From contig NZ_KB895452.1 in assembly GCF_000374865.1 (NCBI RefSeq), positions 62,001 to 126,000 on the forward strand: a stretch of DNA of 64,000 bases. The letters run 5' to 3'. Source of the DNA: Arthrobacter sp. 135MFCol5.1 (GTDB lineage: Bacteria > Actinomycetota > Actinomycetes > Actinomycetales > Micrococcaceae). Made by a program: the position numbers and the translations under genes. Below are positions 1 to 8,789 of the stretch, one piece after another (position 1 is the stretch's first letter; each line of letters opens with the position of its first letter). The notes beneath the pieces are model-generated. The model worked only from the letters and a program-made list of their open reading frames with translations, did not search any database and was not told the origin of the DNA.

Positions 1-354
1 CTGCTTTTCCACGTACGCGGCCAGCCAGCGGTGCGATTCATCGCCGTCGCCCAGTTCCACGCCAAAGTGGCCCAGTGCGGCGCGGCCCCGGAGGAGGCGC
101 TGTTCGTTGAACGTCAGCTCGCCGGCCAGGTAGCGGTCGTAGTAGTGCGTGGTCTCATGGGTGAAGATCCGGCCGAACCGCTCCCAGCCGGCCTGGTCCA
201 GGCCGGGCAGGAGGTGTTCACTGACCTCGCGCAAGGCGGTGGTCATCGAGTACTCAAGGTCCACCAGGGTGTCGTCGATGTCGAACAGGACGCCCCTGAC
301 CACTCCCCAGGGCGTATGCCGGGCACCCGACCGGGCTTCGCTCGGTGCCGTCAT
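1..354 (-). CDS. HAD-family hydrolase, 3' end cut by window edge
   Basis: This is the N-terminal 118 codons of a haloacid dehalogenase-superfamily hydrolase, probably a cytosolic small-molecule phosphatase. The nucleophile motif DIDDT is at residues 25-29, preceded by the usual hydrophobic strand (VRGVLF) and followed by a helical cap region. The gene continues beyond base 1, so motifs II-IV are not visible. Its ATG (354-352) overlaps the gltX stop as ATGA, so it is translationally coupled to gltX and is the fourth gene of the operon. The substrate cannot be inferred. Confidence 0.85.
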   Translation of the reverse strand, partial: MTAPSEARSGARHTPWGVVRGVLFDIDDTLVDLEYSMTTALREVSEHLLPGLDQAGWERFGRIFTHETTHYYDRYLAGELTFNEQRLLRGRAALGHFGVELGDGDESHRWLAAYVEKQ

Positions 355-1868
355 CAGCCGCGGAAGGCGCGGAGCCTGCGCAGGGAGGACTCCTTGCCCA
401 GGATGACCATCGATTCGAACAGGGGCGGGGAGATCCGCCGGCCGGAAACAGCCGTCCGTACCGGCCCGAAAGCGAGCCGCGGTTTGATGCCAAGGTCCTC
501 CACCAGGGCCTGCTTCAGGGCTGCCTGGATGCTCTCCGCTGTCCAGTCTGCCACCGGTTCCAGCGCGGCAAGCGCGGCATCCAGCACCTCGGAAAGGTTC
601 TCGGGAAGGCCCTTGCGGGCGTCATCTGCGACGTCGACGGCGTCGTCCGCCTTGAACAGGAAAGCCAGCATGTCCGGCGCCTCGCCCAGCAGCGTGATGC
701 GCTCCTGGATCAGCGGCGCGGCTTCGGTGAGGATTTCTTCCTCGCGGTCAGTGAGGATCTCCCCCACCAGGCCTGCGTCGCGCAGGTAGTGCGCCACCCG
801 GTCGCGGAAGACCTTGGGCTCAAGCATCCGGACGTGCGTGCCGTTGATGGCCTCGGCCTTCTTCAGGTCGAAACGCGCGGGGTTGCCCAGGACGTCGTGG
901 ATGTCGAAGTGCTCAACGAGCTGCTCGACGGTAAAGATGTCTTCGTCGGCGCTCAGCGACCAGCCAAGCAGGGAAAGGTAGTTCAGCAGCCCTTCCGGGA
1001 TGAAGCCCCGCTCGCGGTGCAGGAAGAGGCTGGACTCGGGGTCCCGCTTGGAGAGCTTCTTGTTGCCCTGGCCCATGACGTACGGCAGGTGGCCGAACTC
1101 CGGCATGTACTCGGCGACGCCGATGGCGTAGAGGGCCCGGTAGAGGGCGACCTGGCGCGGCGTGGAGCTGAGCAGGTCTTCGCCGCGGAGCACGTGCGTG
1201 ATCCCCATCAGGGCGTCGTCCACGGGGTTGACCAAGGTGTACAACGGGGCACCGTTGGCACGCACCACGGCGAAGTCGGGCACCGATCCGGCCTTGAACG
1301 TAATTTCGCCGCGGACCAGGTCGGTGAACGTGATGTCCTCGTCCGGCATGCGCAGGCGCAGGACGGCCTGCCGGCCCTCGGCCCGGTACTGTGCCAGCTG
1401 TTCCTCGGTCAGGTGACGGTCGAAGCCGTCGTAGCCCAGCTTCGGGTCCCGGCCGGCGGCGCGGTGGCGTGCCTCGATCTCCTCAGGGGTGGAAAAGGAC
1501 TCGTAAATGAATCCGGCGTCGTGCAGGCGCTTGATGACGTCCTGGTAGATGTCGCCGCGCTGGGACTGCCGGTACGGTTCGTGCGGGCCGCCAACCTCGA
1601 CTCCCTCGTCCCAGTCGATGCCCAGCCACTTCAGTGCGTCCAGCAGCTGGTGGTAGCTTTCCTCGCTGTCCCGGGCCGCGTCCGTGTCCTCGATCCGGAA
1701 CACCAGGGTGCCCTTGGTGTGGCGGGCGTAGGCCCAGTTGAAGAGCGCGGTCCGGATCAGTCCGACGTGCGGGGTCCCCGTGGGCGAGGGGCAAAACCGG
1801 ACGCGAACGGGGGTCTCGGCGGTGACGGGCGGAATGGAGGCGGCAAGCGACGAAGAAGCGATAGTCAT
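354..1868 (-). CDS. gltX: Glutamyl-tRNA synthetase
   Basis: GltX charges tRNA-Glu with glutamate in the cytosol. The 504-residue length fits the bacterial class Ic enzyme. The HIGH-type signature is at residues about 28-37 ([10 protein letters not shown]) and the KMSKS-type loop is KLSKR at 271-275; between them lies a recognisable acceptor-binding region ([12 protein letters not shown]). It is third in the operon behind the FAA-family gene (57-nt gap) and overlaps the HAD gene by 4 nt. No strong Shine-Dalgarno precedes the ATG. Whether it is discriminating or non-discriminating for tRNA-Gln cannot be told from what I see. Confidence 0.97.
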   Translation of the reverse strand: MTIASSSLAASIPPVTAETPVRVRFCPSPTGTPHVGLIRTALFNWAYARHTKGTLVFRIEDTDAARDSEESYHQLLDALKWLGIDWDEGVEVGGPHEPYRQSQRGDIYQDVIKRLHDAGFIYESFSTPEEIEARHRAAGRDPKLGYDGFDRHLTEEQLAQYRAEGRQAVLRLRMPDEDITFTDLVRGEITFKAGSVPDFAVVRANGAPLYTLVNPVDDALMGITHVLRGEDLLSSTPRQVALYRALYAIGVAEYMPEFGHLPYVMGQGNKKLSKRDPESSLFLHRERGFIPEGLLNYLSLLGWSLSADEDIFTVEQLVEHFDIHDVLGNPARFDLKKAEAINGTHVRMLEPKVFRDRVAHYLRDAGLVGEILTDREEEILTEAAPLIQERITLLGEAPDMLAFLFKADDAVDVADDARKGLPENLSEVLDAALAALEPVADWTAESIQAALKQALVEDLGIKPRLAFGPVRTAVSGRRISPPLFESMVILGKESSLRRLRAFRG

Positions 1869-1925
1869 AGTGGCTTCAACTTTACCCGCCTGGCCGCCCT
1901 CCGGCCTTCCGCGCGGCAGCCGGGG

Positions 1926-2702
1926 TCAGCGGCGGACGATCGGGTTGGAGAGCCGGCCGATGCCTTCGATTTCCACCTCGAAGCGGTCGCCTTCCTTGAC
2001 CAGTCCCACGCCGGCCGGTGTTCCGGTCATGATCACGTCGCCGGGCAGCAGGGTGAACGCGTGCGAGACGACGGACACGAGCTCCCGGACGCCGCGGATC
2101 ATCTGGCTGGTGCTGCCGTCCTGGCGGATTTCCCCGTTGAGCCGGCCCTGGATCTGCAGGTCCTCGGTGTCCAGGTCCGTCTCGATCCACGGGCCCAGCG
2201 GAGCGGAGGTGTCGAAGCCCTTGGCGCGGGTCCACTGCAGGTCCGTCTTCTGGACATCGCGGGCAGTGAGGTCGTTGCCGCACGTGTAGCCAAAGATGAC
2301 ATCGTCAACGCGGTCTTCGGGGACGTCCTTGCAGATCCGGCCGATCACCACGCACAGTTCGGCTTCAAAGGAGACTTCTTCGGAAAACTCCGGCAGGACC
2401 ACGGGGTCGTTCGGACCTACCACCGCGGTGTTGGGCTTCAGGAACAGCAGCGGCTGGGCGGGCACCTCGTTGCCCAGCTCATGTGCGTGCTCCACGAAGT
2501 TCCTGCCCACCCCGATGACCTTGCTCCGCGGGATGATGGGCGCCAGCAGCCGGACATCCTCCAGCTTGTGGCGCACGGAAGTGCGCTCCACACCGTTGAA
2601 GAAAGGGTCGCCGTGGATGACAGTGATTTCCTCACTGCCGCTATCACCTTCCACAACGCCGTACAGGGGATCGGAATCGACAACAAACCTCGCAATACGC
2701 AT
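1926..2702 (-). CDS. Fumarylacetoacetate hydrolase family protein
   Basis: A 258-residue member of the FAH/HpcE superfamily, metal-dependent enzymes that cleave or decarboxylate beta-diketo acids (fumarylpyruvate, acylpyruvates, oxaloacetate). The family's metal-binding ExE is in FEAELCVVIG, the following acidic position is in GNDLTARD, and the C-terminal GDVIMTGTPAGVG loop is typical. An AGGAG sits just before the ATG. It begins 5 nt after the MBL-fold gene and lies upstream of gltX, an arrangement common in actinobacteria. No aromatic-degradation genes are adjacent, so a housekeeping role such as acylpyruvase or oxaloacetate decarboxylase is plausible; the substrate is not established. Confidence 0.9.
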   Translation of the reverse strand: MRIARFVVDSDPLYGVVEGDSGSEEITVIHGDPFFNGVERTSVRHKLEDVRLLAPIIPRSKVIGVGRNFVEHAHELGNEVPAQPLLFLKPNTAVVGPNDPVVLPEFSEEVSFEAELCVVIGRICKDVPEDRVDDVIFGYTCGNDLTARDVQKTDLQWTRAKGFDTSAPLGPWIETDLDTEDLQIQGRLNGEIRQDGSTSQMIRGVRELVSVVSHAFTLLPGDVIMTGTPAGVGLVKEGDRFEVEIEGIGRLSNPIVRR

Positions 2703-2707
2703 GGCTC

Positions 2708-3535
2708 CTACCCTACCGTTTCGACGGCGCCGTCCTGCCTGCCGCCTTCGTGCCCGCGAAGGTAGGAAAGCTGTGCGGCCACGGACAATTCGGCGGCGCG
2801 CCGGACGGAAGGGTCGACGCCGGCATAGACGGCGTCCGCCACCTCAGGTACGGATGCGTCCCCGCCGAGGCCGCGGAGCGCGGCACGGATCTGGGCCAGC
2901 CGCTCCTCGCGGTGCCGGCGGTACTCCCGGACGATGTCCCGCAGGGACGGCAATACCGGGCCGTGGGCCGGCAGCACGGTCGCGTTCCCCAGGGCCTCCA
3001 ACCGGTCCAGGGTGGCGAGGTAGTCTCCCAGCGTGCCGTCAGGGAAGTCCAGGACGGTGGTGCCCCGGCCCAGGACCGTGTCCCCGGTCAGCACCGAGCC
3101 GTGCTGCCCGTCGGCCGGCAGGTGGAAGCACACGGAATCCGAAGTGTGGCCGGGGGCAGCCAGCACCGTGATATCCAGTCCCGCTGCCTGGATCAGTTCG
3201 CCGCCGGCCAGCGGCGCTCCGCCGCCATGGCAGTGGCCTGGGTCCGCTGCCCGTACCGGCGCTCCGGTGAGTTCGTGCAGGCGGGCCGAACCGGCAGTAT
3301 GGTCCGCATGCCGGTGCGTGACCAGGATCAGTTCGACGACGCCGGCGCCCGACAGTGCCTCCAGGTGCGGTTCATCGTTGGGTCCCGGGTCAACCACCAC
3401 GACGGCGGACCGGCCGGGGACGCGCAGGAGGTAGGAGTTGGTGCCGTCCAGGCTCATGGGGCCCGGGTTTGGTGCCAGGAGGAACTGGGTAAGGCCGGAG
3501 CTGCGCTGCAGGCCGGGGCCGGTAAGTGGGGTCAC
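2708..3535 (-). CDS. Metallo-beta-lactamase fold hydrolase
   Basis: A 275-residue MBL-superfamily hydrolase. The zinc-binding motif HRHADHT, the GHTSDSV motif, the Asp in LTGDTVLG and a C-terminal PAHGPVL motif form a complete two-metal site. The C-terminal helical extension resembles the LACTB2/endoribonuclease-like and glyoxalase II-like subfamily. The GTG start (3535-3533) follows an AAGGATGG Shine-Dalgarno and opens the MBL-FAH-gltX-HAD operon. It could hydrolyse a thioester or a phosphodiester; sequence alone does not decide. Confidence 0.9.
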   Translation of the reverse strand: MTPLTGPGLQRSSGLTQFLLAPNPGPMSLDGTNSYLLRVPGRSAVVVVDPGPNDEPHLEALSGAGVVELILVTHRHADHTAGSARLHELTGAPVRAADPGHCHGGGAPLAGGELIQAAGLDITVLAAPGHTSDSVCFHLPADGQHGSVLTGDTVLGRGTTVLDFPDGTLGDYLATLDRLEALGNATVLPAHGPVLPSLRDIVREYRRHREERLAQIRAALRGLGGDASVPEVADAVYAGVDPSVRRAAELSVAAQLSYLRGHEGGRQDGAVETVG

Positions 3536-3673
3536 TGATCCATCCTTGCATCAAGCCCCGCACTCCCCCACCCCCTTGTCCCGGAAGGCAGCGGCGGAAT
3601 AGATCGGCCGCCCGCGGGGGTTGGCAACCTGTGACAGCACAACGATCTCCACCAGGAAGCCGGACACCGCCCC

Positions 3674-4267
3674 ATGAGCACACCTTCACTCGCCGACCTT
3701 CTCGCCCGCGCGGACGCGGACGGCCACGACCATTCGGCGACCGAAAAGGCCACCGGCCTCCTGCACATCCACAACCACGCGACCGGCAGCATCATCTGGT
3801 TTCCCACCTGGAGGAAGTTCCGCGAGACAACCGACTGGACGGACGCCGTCACCGGCATCACGGCGGAACTGTCCGCCGCCTCCGCGCCCGCTGACCAGGC
3901 CGGCGCCGCCCTGATCGCCGCGGACCTGGAAGCGCTGCTGGACCAGGCCTCCCGCTCCGCTGACGCCGCCGTCTTCGTCCAGGAAAACCTCATCCGCCAC
4001 CTGACCCGGACCTGGGCTGTCGGCGACGCAGTGGCCCAGGCAGGCGGCAAGGACCTGTTCACCAGCGGCCCCACCCCCGCCGTCTTCGCCGGCTATCCCT
4101 ACGACGTCTACGCCCAGGACGGCGGCGTCTTTGCCACCACGCTCTGGAACGACCTGATCGACGCCCGGCGCAACCGCGCCCTGGCGGAAGAAGCTGCCCG
4201 CAAGGCACTCAAGCCCGTGTCCCGCAAAGCGATGAGGAACGCTGCCCGGAAAGCCGCGCGCCGCTGA
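3674..4267 (+). CDS. Hypothetical protein, 197 aa
   Basis: I do not recognise this protein. It has no signal peptide or membrane segment. It is Ala-rich and predicted mostly helical, with an aromatic and His patch near residues 33-52 (LLHIHNHATGSIIWFPTW) and a very basic C-terminus (KAVRK-like repeats of Lys, Arg and Ala over the last 25 residues) that could bind nucleic acid. The ATG follows a distant AGGAAG, so the start is moderately certain. It is transcribed alone, divergently from the MBL-fold operon, and ends at a hairpin shared with ilvE. Confidence 0.75.
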   Translation: MSTPSLADLLARADADGHDHSATEKATGLLHIHNHATGSIIWFPTWRKFRETTDWTDAVTGITAELSAASAPADQAGAALIAADLEALLDQASRSADAAVFVQENLIRHLTRTWAVGDAVAQAGGKDLFTSGPTPAVFAGYPYDVYAQDGGVFATTLWNDLIDARRNRALAEEAARKALKPVSRKAMRNAARKAARR

Positions 4268-4292
4268 CCCGGCACCCCTGCGGCAACGTAAA

Positions 4293-4328
4293 ACGGCGCC
4301 TTCCGGACAAAAGTCCGGAAGGCGCCGT
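4293..4328. terminator. Hairpin between convergent genes
   Basis: A perfect 16-bp inverted repeat (ACGGCGCCTTCCGGAC and its complement) with a 4-nt AAAA loop lies between the orphan gene and ilvE. On the minus strand it is followed by a short T run. It probably ends both transcripts. Confidence 0.85.
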
Positions 4329-4342
4329 CGTCAGGGCAGAAC

Positions 4343-5455
4343 CTAGGCCAGGCGTGTCAGCCAGCCGTGCGTGTCCGGTTCGGCGCCGGTCTGGATGCCC
4401 AGGAGCTTTTCGCGGATGGCCATGGTGGTTTCGCCGGCTTTGGCGTCCTCGGAACCAATGAACTCGGTGGCGTCCTTCAGCACCCCGATGGGGGTGATCA
4501 CGGCAGCTGTGCCGCAGGCGAACACTTCGGCAATATCGCCCGAGGCCACGCCGTCGCGCCACTCGTCAAGGGTGATCTTCCGCTCCGCCACGTCACGGCC
4601 CATGTCCTTGGCCACCTGGATCACGGACATCCGGGTGACGCCTTCCAGGATGGTGCCGGTGAGGGCGGGCGTGACCAGGGAGCCGTCCTTCATGACGAAG
4701 AAGACGTTCATGCCGCCCAGCTCTTCCACGGCGTTGTCATTGGCCTGGTCGAGGAACAGGACCTGCTTGCAGCCGTTGGCCTCGGCCTCCTGCTGCGCGA
4801 TGAGCGAGGCGGCGTAGTTCCCGCCGCACTTGGCGTCGCCGGTGCCGCCGCGGCCGGCGCGGGCGTACTGGCGCGAGATCCAGATGGAGACCGGCTTGAG
4901 TTCGCCGCCGAAGTAGTTGCCCGCCGGAGAGGCGATCACCCGGAAGGACACCTCGCGGGCGGCGCGGACACCCAGGAAGGCCTCGGTGGCGATCATGAAG
5001 GGGCGCAGGTAGAGGGCTTCGCCGTCGCCGGAAGGAACCCATTCCTTGTCGGCAGCCACCAGTTCGCGGATGGCGCCGAGGAAGTATTCGGCCGGCAGTT
5101 CGGGCAAGGCCAGCCGGCGGGCCGACTTGTTCAGCCGGGCCGCGTTCGCCTCGGGCCGGAACGTCCAGACGGAGCCGTCAGCGTGCCGGTACGCCTTGAG
5201 TCCCTCGAAGATTTCCTGGCCGTAGTGGAACACGGCGGCGGACGGGTCAAGGACGATCGGGCCGTAGGGCTCGATCCGGGCATCGTGCCAGCCGCCGCTG
5301 CCGTCTGCGTCAACGCTGTAGTCGACGATGGCGGTGTGGTCGGTGAAGTAGTTGCCGAATCCCGGGTTTGCCAGGATGGCTGCACGCTCTTCGGCGGACT
5401 TCGGGTTCTCCGAAAGCTGCCGGGTGAATTCGACGCCATGGGCGGTCTGAGTCAT
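4343..5455 (-). CDS. ilvE: Branched-chain amino acid aminotransferase
   Basis: IlvE is a PLP-dependent fold-type IV aminotransferase that catalyses the last step of valine, leucine and isoleucine synthesis and the first step of their breakdown. The catalytic Lys is in GDAKCGGNYA; FHYGQEIFEGLKAY and the C-terminal EVFACGTAAVITPIG motif are characteristic. I start it at 5455 (MTQTAHGV), directly after a GGAGGAA Shine-Dalgarno, giving 370 residues. An 18-residue in-frame upstream extension is unlikely to be translated. It lies 104 nt downstream of leuB on the same strand and ends at the 4293-4328 hairpin. Confidence 0.97.
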   Translation of the reverse strand: MTQTAHGVEFTRQLSENPKSAEERAAILANPGFGNYFTDHTAIVDYSVDADGSGGWHDARIEPYGPIVLDPSAAVFHYGQEIFEGLKAYRHADGSVWTFRPEANAARLNKSARRLALPELPAEYFLGAIRELVAADKEWVPSGDGEALYLRPFMIATEAFLGVRAAREVSFRVIASPAGNYFGGELKPVSIWISRQYARAGRGGTGDAKCGGNYAASLIAQQEAEANGCKQVLFLDQANDNAVEELGGMNVFFVMKDGSLVTPALTGTILEGVTRMSVIQVAKDMGRDVAERKITLDEWRDGVASGDIAEVFACGTAAVITPIGVLKDATEFIGSEDAKAGETTMAIREKLLGIQTGAEPDTHGWLTRLA

Positions 5456-5559
5456 GGTTCCTCCACGATCGGCCGCCCCGGGGTTCAGCGCTGAACAGCG
5501 AGGCGGCATTTGGTGATTCGAGTCAAGCTTACGCCCGAAGCCGGAGCCCCCGGCGTGGG

Positions 5560-6612
5560 CTAGAGTCCGGCGGCGATGGCGTCGCCGACGGCGCTGGTGC
5601 TGCGGGCGGTTCCGTCGCGCTGTTCGACGTCGGCAACCACAGCGGCTTCGATCCGGCGTGCGGCTTCCGCGTACCCCAGGTGGTCCAGCAGGAGTGCCGC
5701 GGAGAGGATGGCCGCGGTGGGGTCGGCCTTGCCTTGGCCGGCGATGTCCGGCGCCGAACCGTGGACCGGCTCGAACATGGAAGGCGCCGTGCGGTCCATG
5801 TTGATGTTGCCGGACGCCGCCAGGCCGATGCCGCCGGTGACGGCGGCAGCGAGGTCGGTGATGATATCGCCGAACAGGTTGTCGGTGACGATGACGTCGA
5901 AGCGGGACGGGTCCGTGACCATGAAGATGGTGGCGGCATCAACGTGCAGGTAGTCGTGGGTGACGCCCGGGAATTCCTGGGCGACAGCCTCGACGGTGCG
6001 CTTCCAGAGATGCCCGGCGAAGACCAGGACGTTGTGCTTGTGGACCAGGGTGACGTGCTTGCGTTCGCGGAGGCTGGCGCGGCGGAAGGCGTCGCGGACC
6101 ACGCGCTCCACACCGTGTGCGGTGTTCAGGGAGACTTCCGTGGCGACCTCGTGCGGGGTTCCGGCACGCAGCGTGCCGCCGTTTCCCACGTACGGCCCCT
6201 CGGTTCCCTCACGCACCACGATGAAGTCGATGGTCCCGGGGTTGGCCAGTGGGCTGCCGACCGTCCCGTAAAGCCGCGACGGCCGCAGGTTGACGAAGTG
6301 GTCCAGGCTGAAGCGGAGCTTGAGGAGCAGTTCGCGTTCGATGATTCCGGAGGGGATGCGGGTGTCGCCCGGGGCGGCGCCGACGGCACCGAAGAGGATC
6401 GCGTCGCGCGTCTTCAGGTCCGCCAGGACGTGGTCCGGCAGGGTTTCGCCGGTGGCGAGCCAGTGCTCGGCGCCGAGTTCGTAATGTGTCGGCTTGAGCT
6501 GCACGCCCTCCGCGGCCACGGCCTTCTCGAGGACTTTGAGGGCCTCGGCAATGACTTCGGGGCCGATGCCGTCGCCGGGAATAACTGCAAGATCGATGGA
6601 GGATGCGCTCAT
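5560..6612 (-). CDS. leuB: 3-isopropylmalate dehydrogenase
   Basis: LeuB is the NAD-dependent oxidative decarboxylase of leucine synthesis. The 350-residue protein shows the beta-decarboxylating dehydrogenase pattern: GDGIGPEV at the N-terminus, the Arg-rich substrate loop ([17 protein letters not shown]), the metal-binding [13 protein letters not shown] segment and [21 protein letters not shown] -10 box lies 6 nt before the ATG (6624-6619) and there is no Shine-Dalgarno, suggesting a leaderless transcript. leuC and leuD are not in the window. Confidence 0.97.
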   Translation of the reverse strand: MSASSIDLAVIPGDGIGPEVIAEALKVLEKAVAAEGVQLKPTHYELGAEHWLATGETLPDHVLADLKTRDAILFGAVGAAPGDTRIPSGIIERELLLKLRFSLDHFVNLRPSRLYGTVGSPLANPGTIDFIVVREGTEGPYVGNGGTLRAGTPHEVATEVSLNTAHGVERVVRDAFRRASLRERKHVTLVHKHNVLVFAGHLWKRTVEAVAQEFPGVTHDYLHVDAATIFMVTDPSRFDVIVTDNLFGDIITDLAAAVTGGIGLAASGNINMDRTAPSMFEPVHGSAPDIAGQGKADPTAAILSAALLLDHLGYAEAARRIEAAVVADVEQRDGTARSTSAVGDAIAAGL

Positions 6613-6713
6613 ATTTTCAGGGTAGCCAAGTCATCCATATGGTGGGCAAGCCGTCCCACATTTCGGACACGGCGTCTGTGGGCGGCGTGGCGGGCGCGGC
6701 GGCCGGAGAAGGA

Positions 6714-6730
6714 TCAGCCCCAGGGATGAG
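6714..6730 (+). promoter_or_regulatory. Candidate response-regulator site, copy 1
   Basis: The 17-mer TCAGCCCCAGGGATGAG lies 33 nt before the kinase start. A related 17-mer (13 of 17 identical) lies before the ABC ATPase gene at 8706-8722. Shared sites ahead of the regulator operon and its neighbouring transporter are what autoregulation plus target control would look like. This is inference only. Confidence 0.35.
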
Positions 6731-6763
6731 GCACTCGCCACCACGACAGCATAGAGTTCCGGG

Positions 6764-7957
6764 GTGGAATTACGGCACAAGGTTTATCACTGGATCCGGG
6801 TCAACACTTTCCGGGTTGACCTGGTCCTCATGCTGGCGGTCCTGCTGATGTGCGGTCCCGTTTACCTCATGGCGGACCGTCCCTGGCACTTCCTGCTGTC
6901 CTGCGCCCTGGTGGTGCCGCTGGCGTGGCGGCGCACCAGGCCGGTGCACGCGGCCGGCGCCACCGTACTGGCGTGCCTGGTCTTGTGGGCAACAGGGCTG
7001 GAGCCGCTGGCCGGGCTGCTGGCTGTTCCGCTGATTATCTATGCCGTTGCCGCGTACGGTCCTGCCCGGGCCAGCCGTACGGTCCTGGGACTGGGACTGC
7101 TGGGCGGCGTGCTGCTGACAACCCGCAATCTCAGCAGCACGGCTGAGACAGGCGTGCTGGGCCTGACCATCAGCGCTGTCTACACGGTCCTGATCTGGAT
7201 GCTGGTGCTGTTCAGCTGGACCCTCGGAGACCTGACGCGCGTGCGCCGGCAGCAACTGCAGACACTGGCGGACCGTGCCCGCCGGCTCGAAATCGAACAG
7301 CAGCAGGAACGCTCCTTGGCGGCAGCCGATGAACGGGCGCACATTGCCCGTGAGATGCATGACATCGTGGCGCATTCCCTGTCCGTGATCATCACGCAAT
7401 CTGACGGTGCGCGGTACGCCGCGGCTGCCGACCCCGCCGTGGCCACGGAGACGCTGGCCACGGTTGCCGCCGCGGCACGGACGTCACTGGCCGAAATGCG
7501 CCGCCTCCTGGGTGTGCTGCGGCACGGCGATGAGTCCACCACCCGCCCGTTGCCCGGACTTGCGGACCTCGATGAACTGTTCCTGGGGTTCCGTGCGGCA
7601 GGCCTTCCGCTGGACGTCGAACAGCTGGGGTCTCCGCGGCGCACCCTGCCTCCGGGCGCCGAACTCACCGCATACCGGGTCTTCCAGGAATCCCTGACGA
7701 ACGTCCTCAAGCATGCAGGTCCGCAAGCCCGGGCCCGGGTCTTGGTGCGGTGGCAGCCGCGCGGGCTGCAGCTTGAGGTGCACGACGACGGCCGGGGCGC
7801 TTCTGCCCATCCGGCAGTCGGAGCCGGGGAAGGCGGCGGTAACGGGCTGCGGGGCATGAGGGAGCGGATCAGCCTTTACGATGGTTCGTTGGCGGCCGGC
7901 CCGGCCGCGGGCGGGGGCTTCCAGGTTTCGGCCTTCCTTCCCTACACCGAGGCTTGA
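6764..7957 (+). CDS. Sensor histidine kinase (HisKA_3 type)
   Basis: A 397-residue membrane histidine kinase. The N-terminal third holds about four to five hydrophobic segments with short loops (intramembrane-sensing type), followed by a coiled linker. The dimerisation/phosphoacceptor helix is AREMHDIVAHSLSV with His199, and the HATPase domain carries DDGRGA and the G2-type GNGLRGMRERI. The GTG start is 6 nt after a TAGAGT -10 box (6752-6757). Four bases separate its stop from the response regulator ATG, so the two form a two-component system. The adjacent ABC exporter suggests envelope-stress or antimicrobial-peptide sensing; the ligand is unknown. Confidence 0.95.
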   Translation: MELRHKVYHWIRVNTFRVDLVLMLAVLLMCGPVYLMADRPWHFLLSCALVVPLAWRRTRPVHAAGATVLACLVLWATGLEPLAGLLAVPLIIYAVAAYGPARASRTVLGLGLLGGVLLTTRNLSSTAETGVLGLTISAVYTVLIWMLVLFSWTLGDLTRVRRQQLQTLADRARRLEIEQQQERSLAAADERAHIAREMHDIVAHSLSVIITQSDGARYAAAADPAVATETLATVAAAARTSLAEMRRLLGVLRHGDESTTRPLPGLADLDELFLGFRAAGLPLDVEQLGSPRRTLPPGAELTAYRVFQESLTNVLKHAGPQARARVLVRWQPRGLQLEVHDDGRGASAHPAVGAGEGGGNGLRGMRERISLYDGSLAAGPAAGGGFQVSAFLPYTEA

Positions 7958-7959
7958 GC

Positions 7960-8688
7960 ATGACTTTGCCACTAGACCGCGACAGCACCGCTCCTATCCG
8001 CGTGGCGCTGGTCGATGACCAGCAACTGGTGCGCTCGGGATTCAGCATGCTGATCAACTCCCAGCCGGACCTTGACGTCGTGGTCGAGGCCGGGAACGGG
8101 CTCGAGGCACTCCAGGCCCTCGGAGCAGCAGCCGCGGACGTCGTCCTGATGGACGTGCGCATGCCGGGAATGGACGGCATCGAGGCCACCCGCAGGCTCA
8201 TCGAACGCGCCGCTTCCGCCCCGGCCGGGTCTGCCAGGGCTGAACTTCGCGTCGTGGTGCTCACGACCTTCGACCTGGACGAGTACGCATTGGCGGCCAT
8301 CGAAGCCGGAGCCAGCGGTTTCCTCCTGAAGGACGCACCACCGGAGGAACTGCTGGACGCCATCCGCACAGTGCACCGCGGGGACGCCGTCATCGCCCCC
8401 TCCACCACCCGCCGGCTCCTGGACCATGTAGCCCCGCTGCTGCGCGCACAGGGCAACGAACGGCCCGAGGACCAGGAGGCCGTCGAACGGCTCACAGCCC
8501 GCGAGCGCGAAGTCTTCACCCTCATGGCCCAAGGTCGGTCCAACCCTGAGATCGGGGCAGACCTGTTTGTCTCCGAAGCAACCGTCAAAACGCACGTAGG
8601 GCACATCCTGGCCAAGCTTGGGGCACGCGACCGGGTCCAGGCAGTCGTGATCGCCTACGAGACCGGGGTGGTCACTCCCGGAGGCTGA
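7960..8688 (+). CDS. LuxR/NarL-family response regulator
   Basis: A 242-residue response regulator and partner of the upstream kinase. The receiver domain has the acidic pair in ALVDDQQ, the phosphoacceptor Asp65 in LMDVRMPG, the conserved Thr in VVLTTFD and Lys in FLLKDAPPEEL. The C-terminal GerE-type helix-turn-helix spans roughly residues 175-235 (LTAREREVFTLMAQGRSN). I start it at the ATG at 7960; a TTG two codons earlier overlaps the kinase stop but is less likely. It presumably controls its own operon and the ABC genes 100 nt downstream. Confidence 0.95.
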   Translation: MTLPLDRDSTAPIRVALVDDQQLVRSGFSMLINSQPDLDVVVEAGNGLEALQALGAAAADVVLMDVRMPGMDGIEATRRLIERAASAPAGSARAELRVVVLTTFDLDEYALAAIEAGASGFLLKDAPPEELLDAIRTVHRGDAVIAPSTTRRLLDHVAPLLRAQGNERPEDQEAVERLTAREREVFTLMAQGRSNPEIGADLFVSEATVKTHVGHILAKLGARDRVQAVVIAYETGVVTPGG

Positions 8689-8705
8689 CACCCGGCACGG
8701 TGGTG

Positions 8706-8722
8706 TCAGACCTGGGTATGAG
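8706..8722 (+). promoter_or_regulatory. Candidate response-regulator site, copy 2
   Basis: TCAGACCTGGGTATGAG matches the site at 6714-6730 at 13 of 17 positions, including TCAG, CC, GG and ATGAG. It lies about 56-72 nt before the -10 box of the ABC ATPase gene, a plausible activator position. Confidence 0.35.
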
Positions 8723-8789
8723 TCCGGCCCCGGCAGGACCAGACCACCGGCCGATTCCCGGGCGCCGGGCCCGGCCATAGCGTGGAAAC

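Noticed and set aside
1869..1925. A TAAAGT box 10 nt before the gltX ATG as a leaderless promoter
   Set aside because: The spacing is 3-4 nt longer than in the other cases, and gltX lies inside an operon.
345..2765. An 806-codon plus-strand open frame over gltX and the FAA-family gene
   Set aside because: It is antisense to two well-supported enzymes and its product is low-complexity Gly/Val/Arg/Asp. Long antisense frames are expected where third codon positions are very GC-rich.
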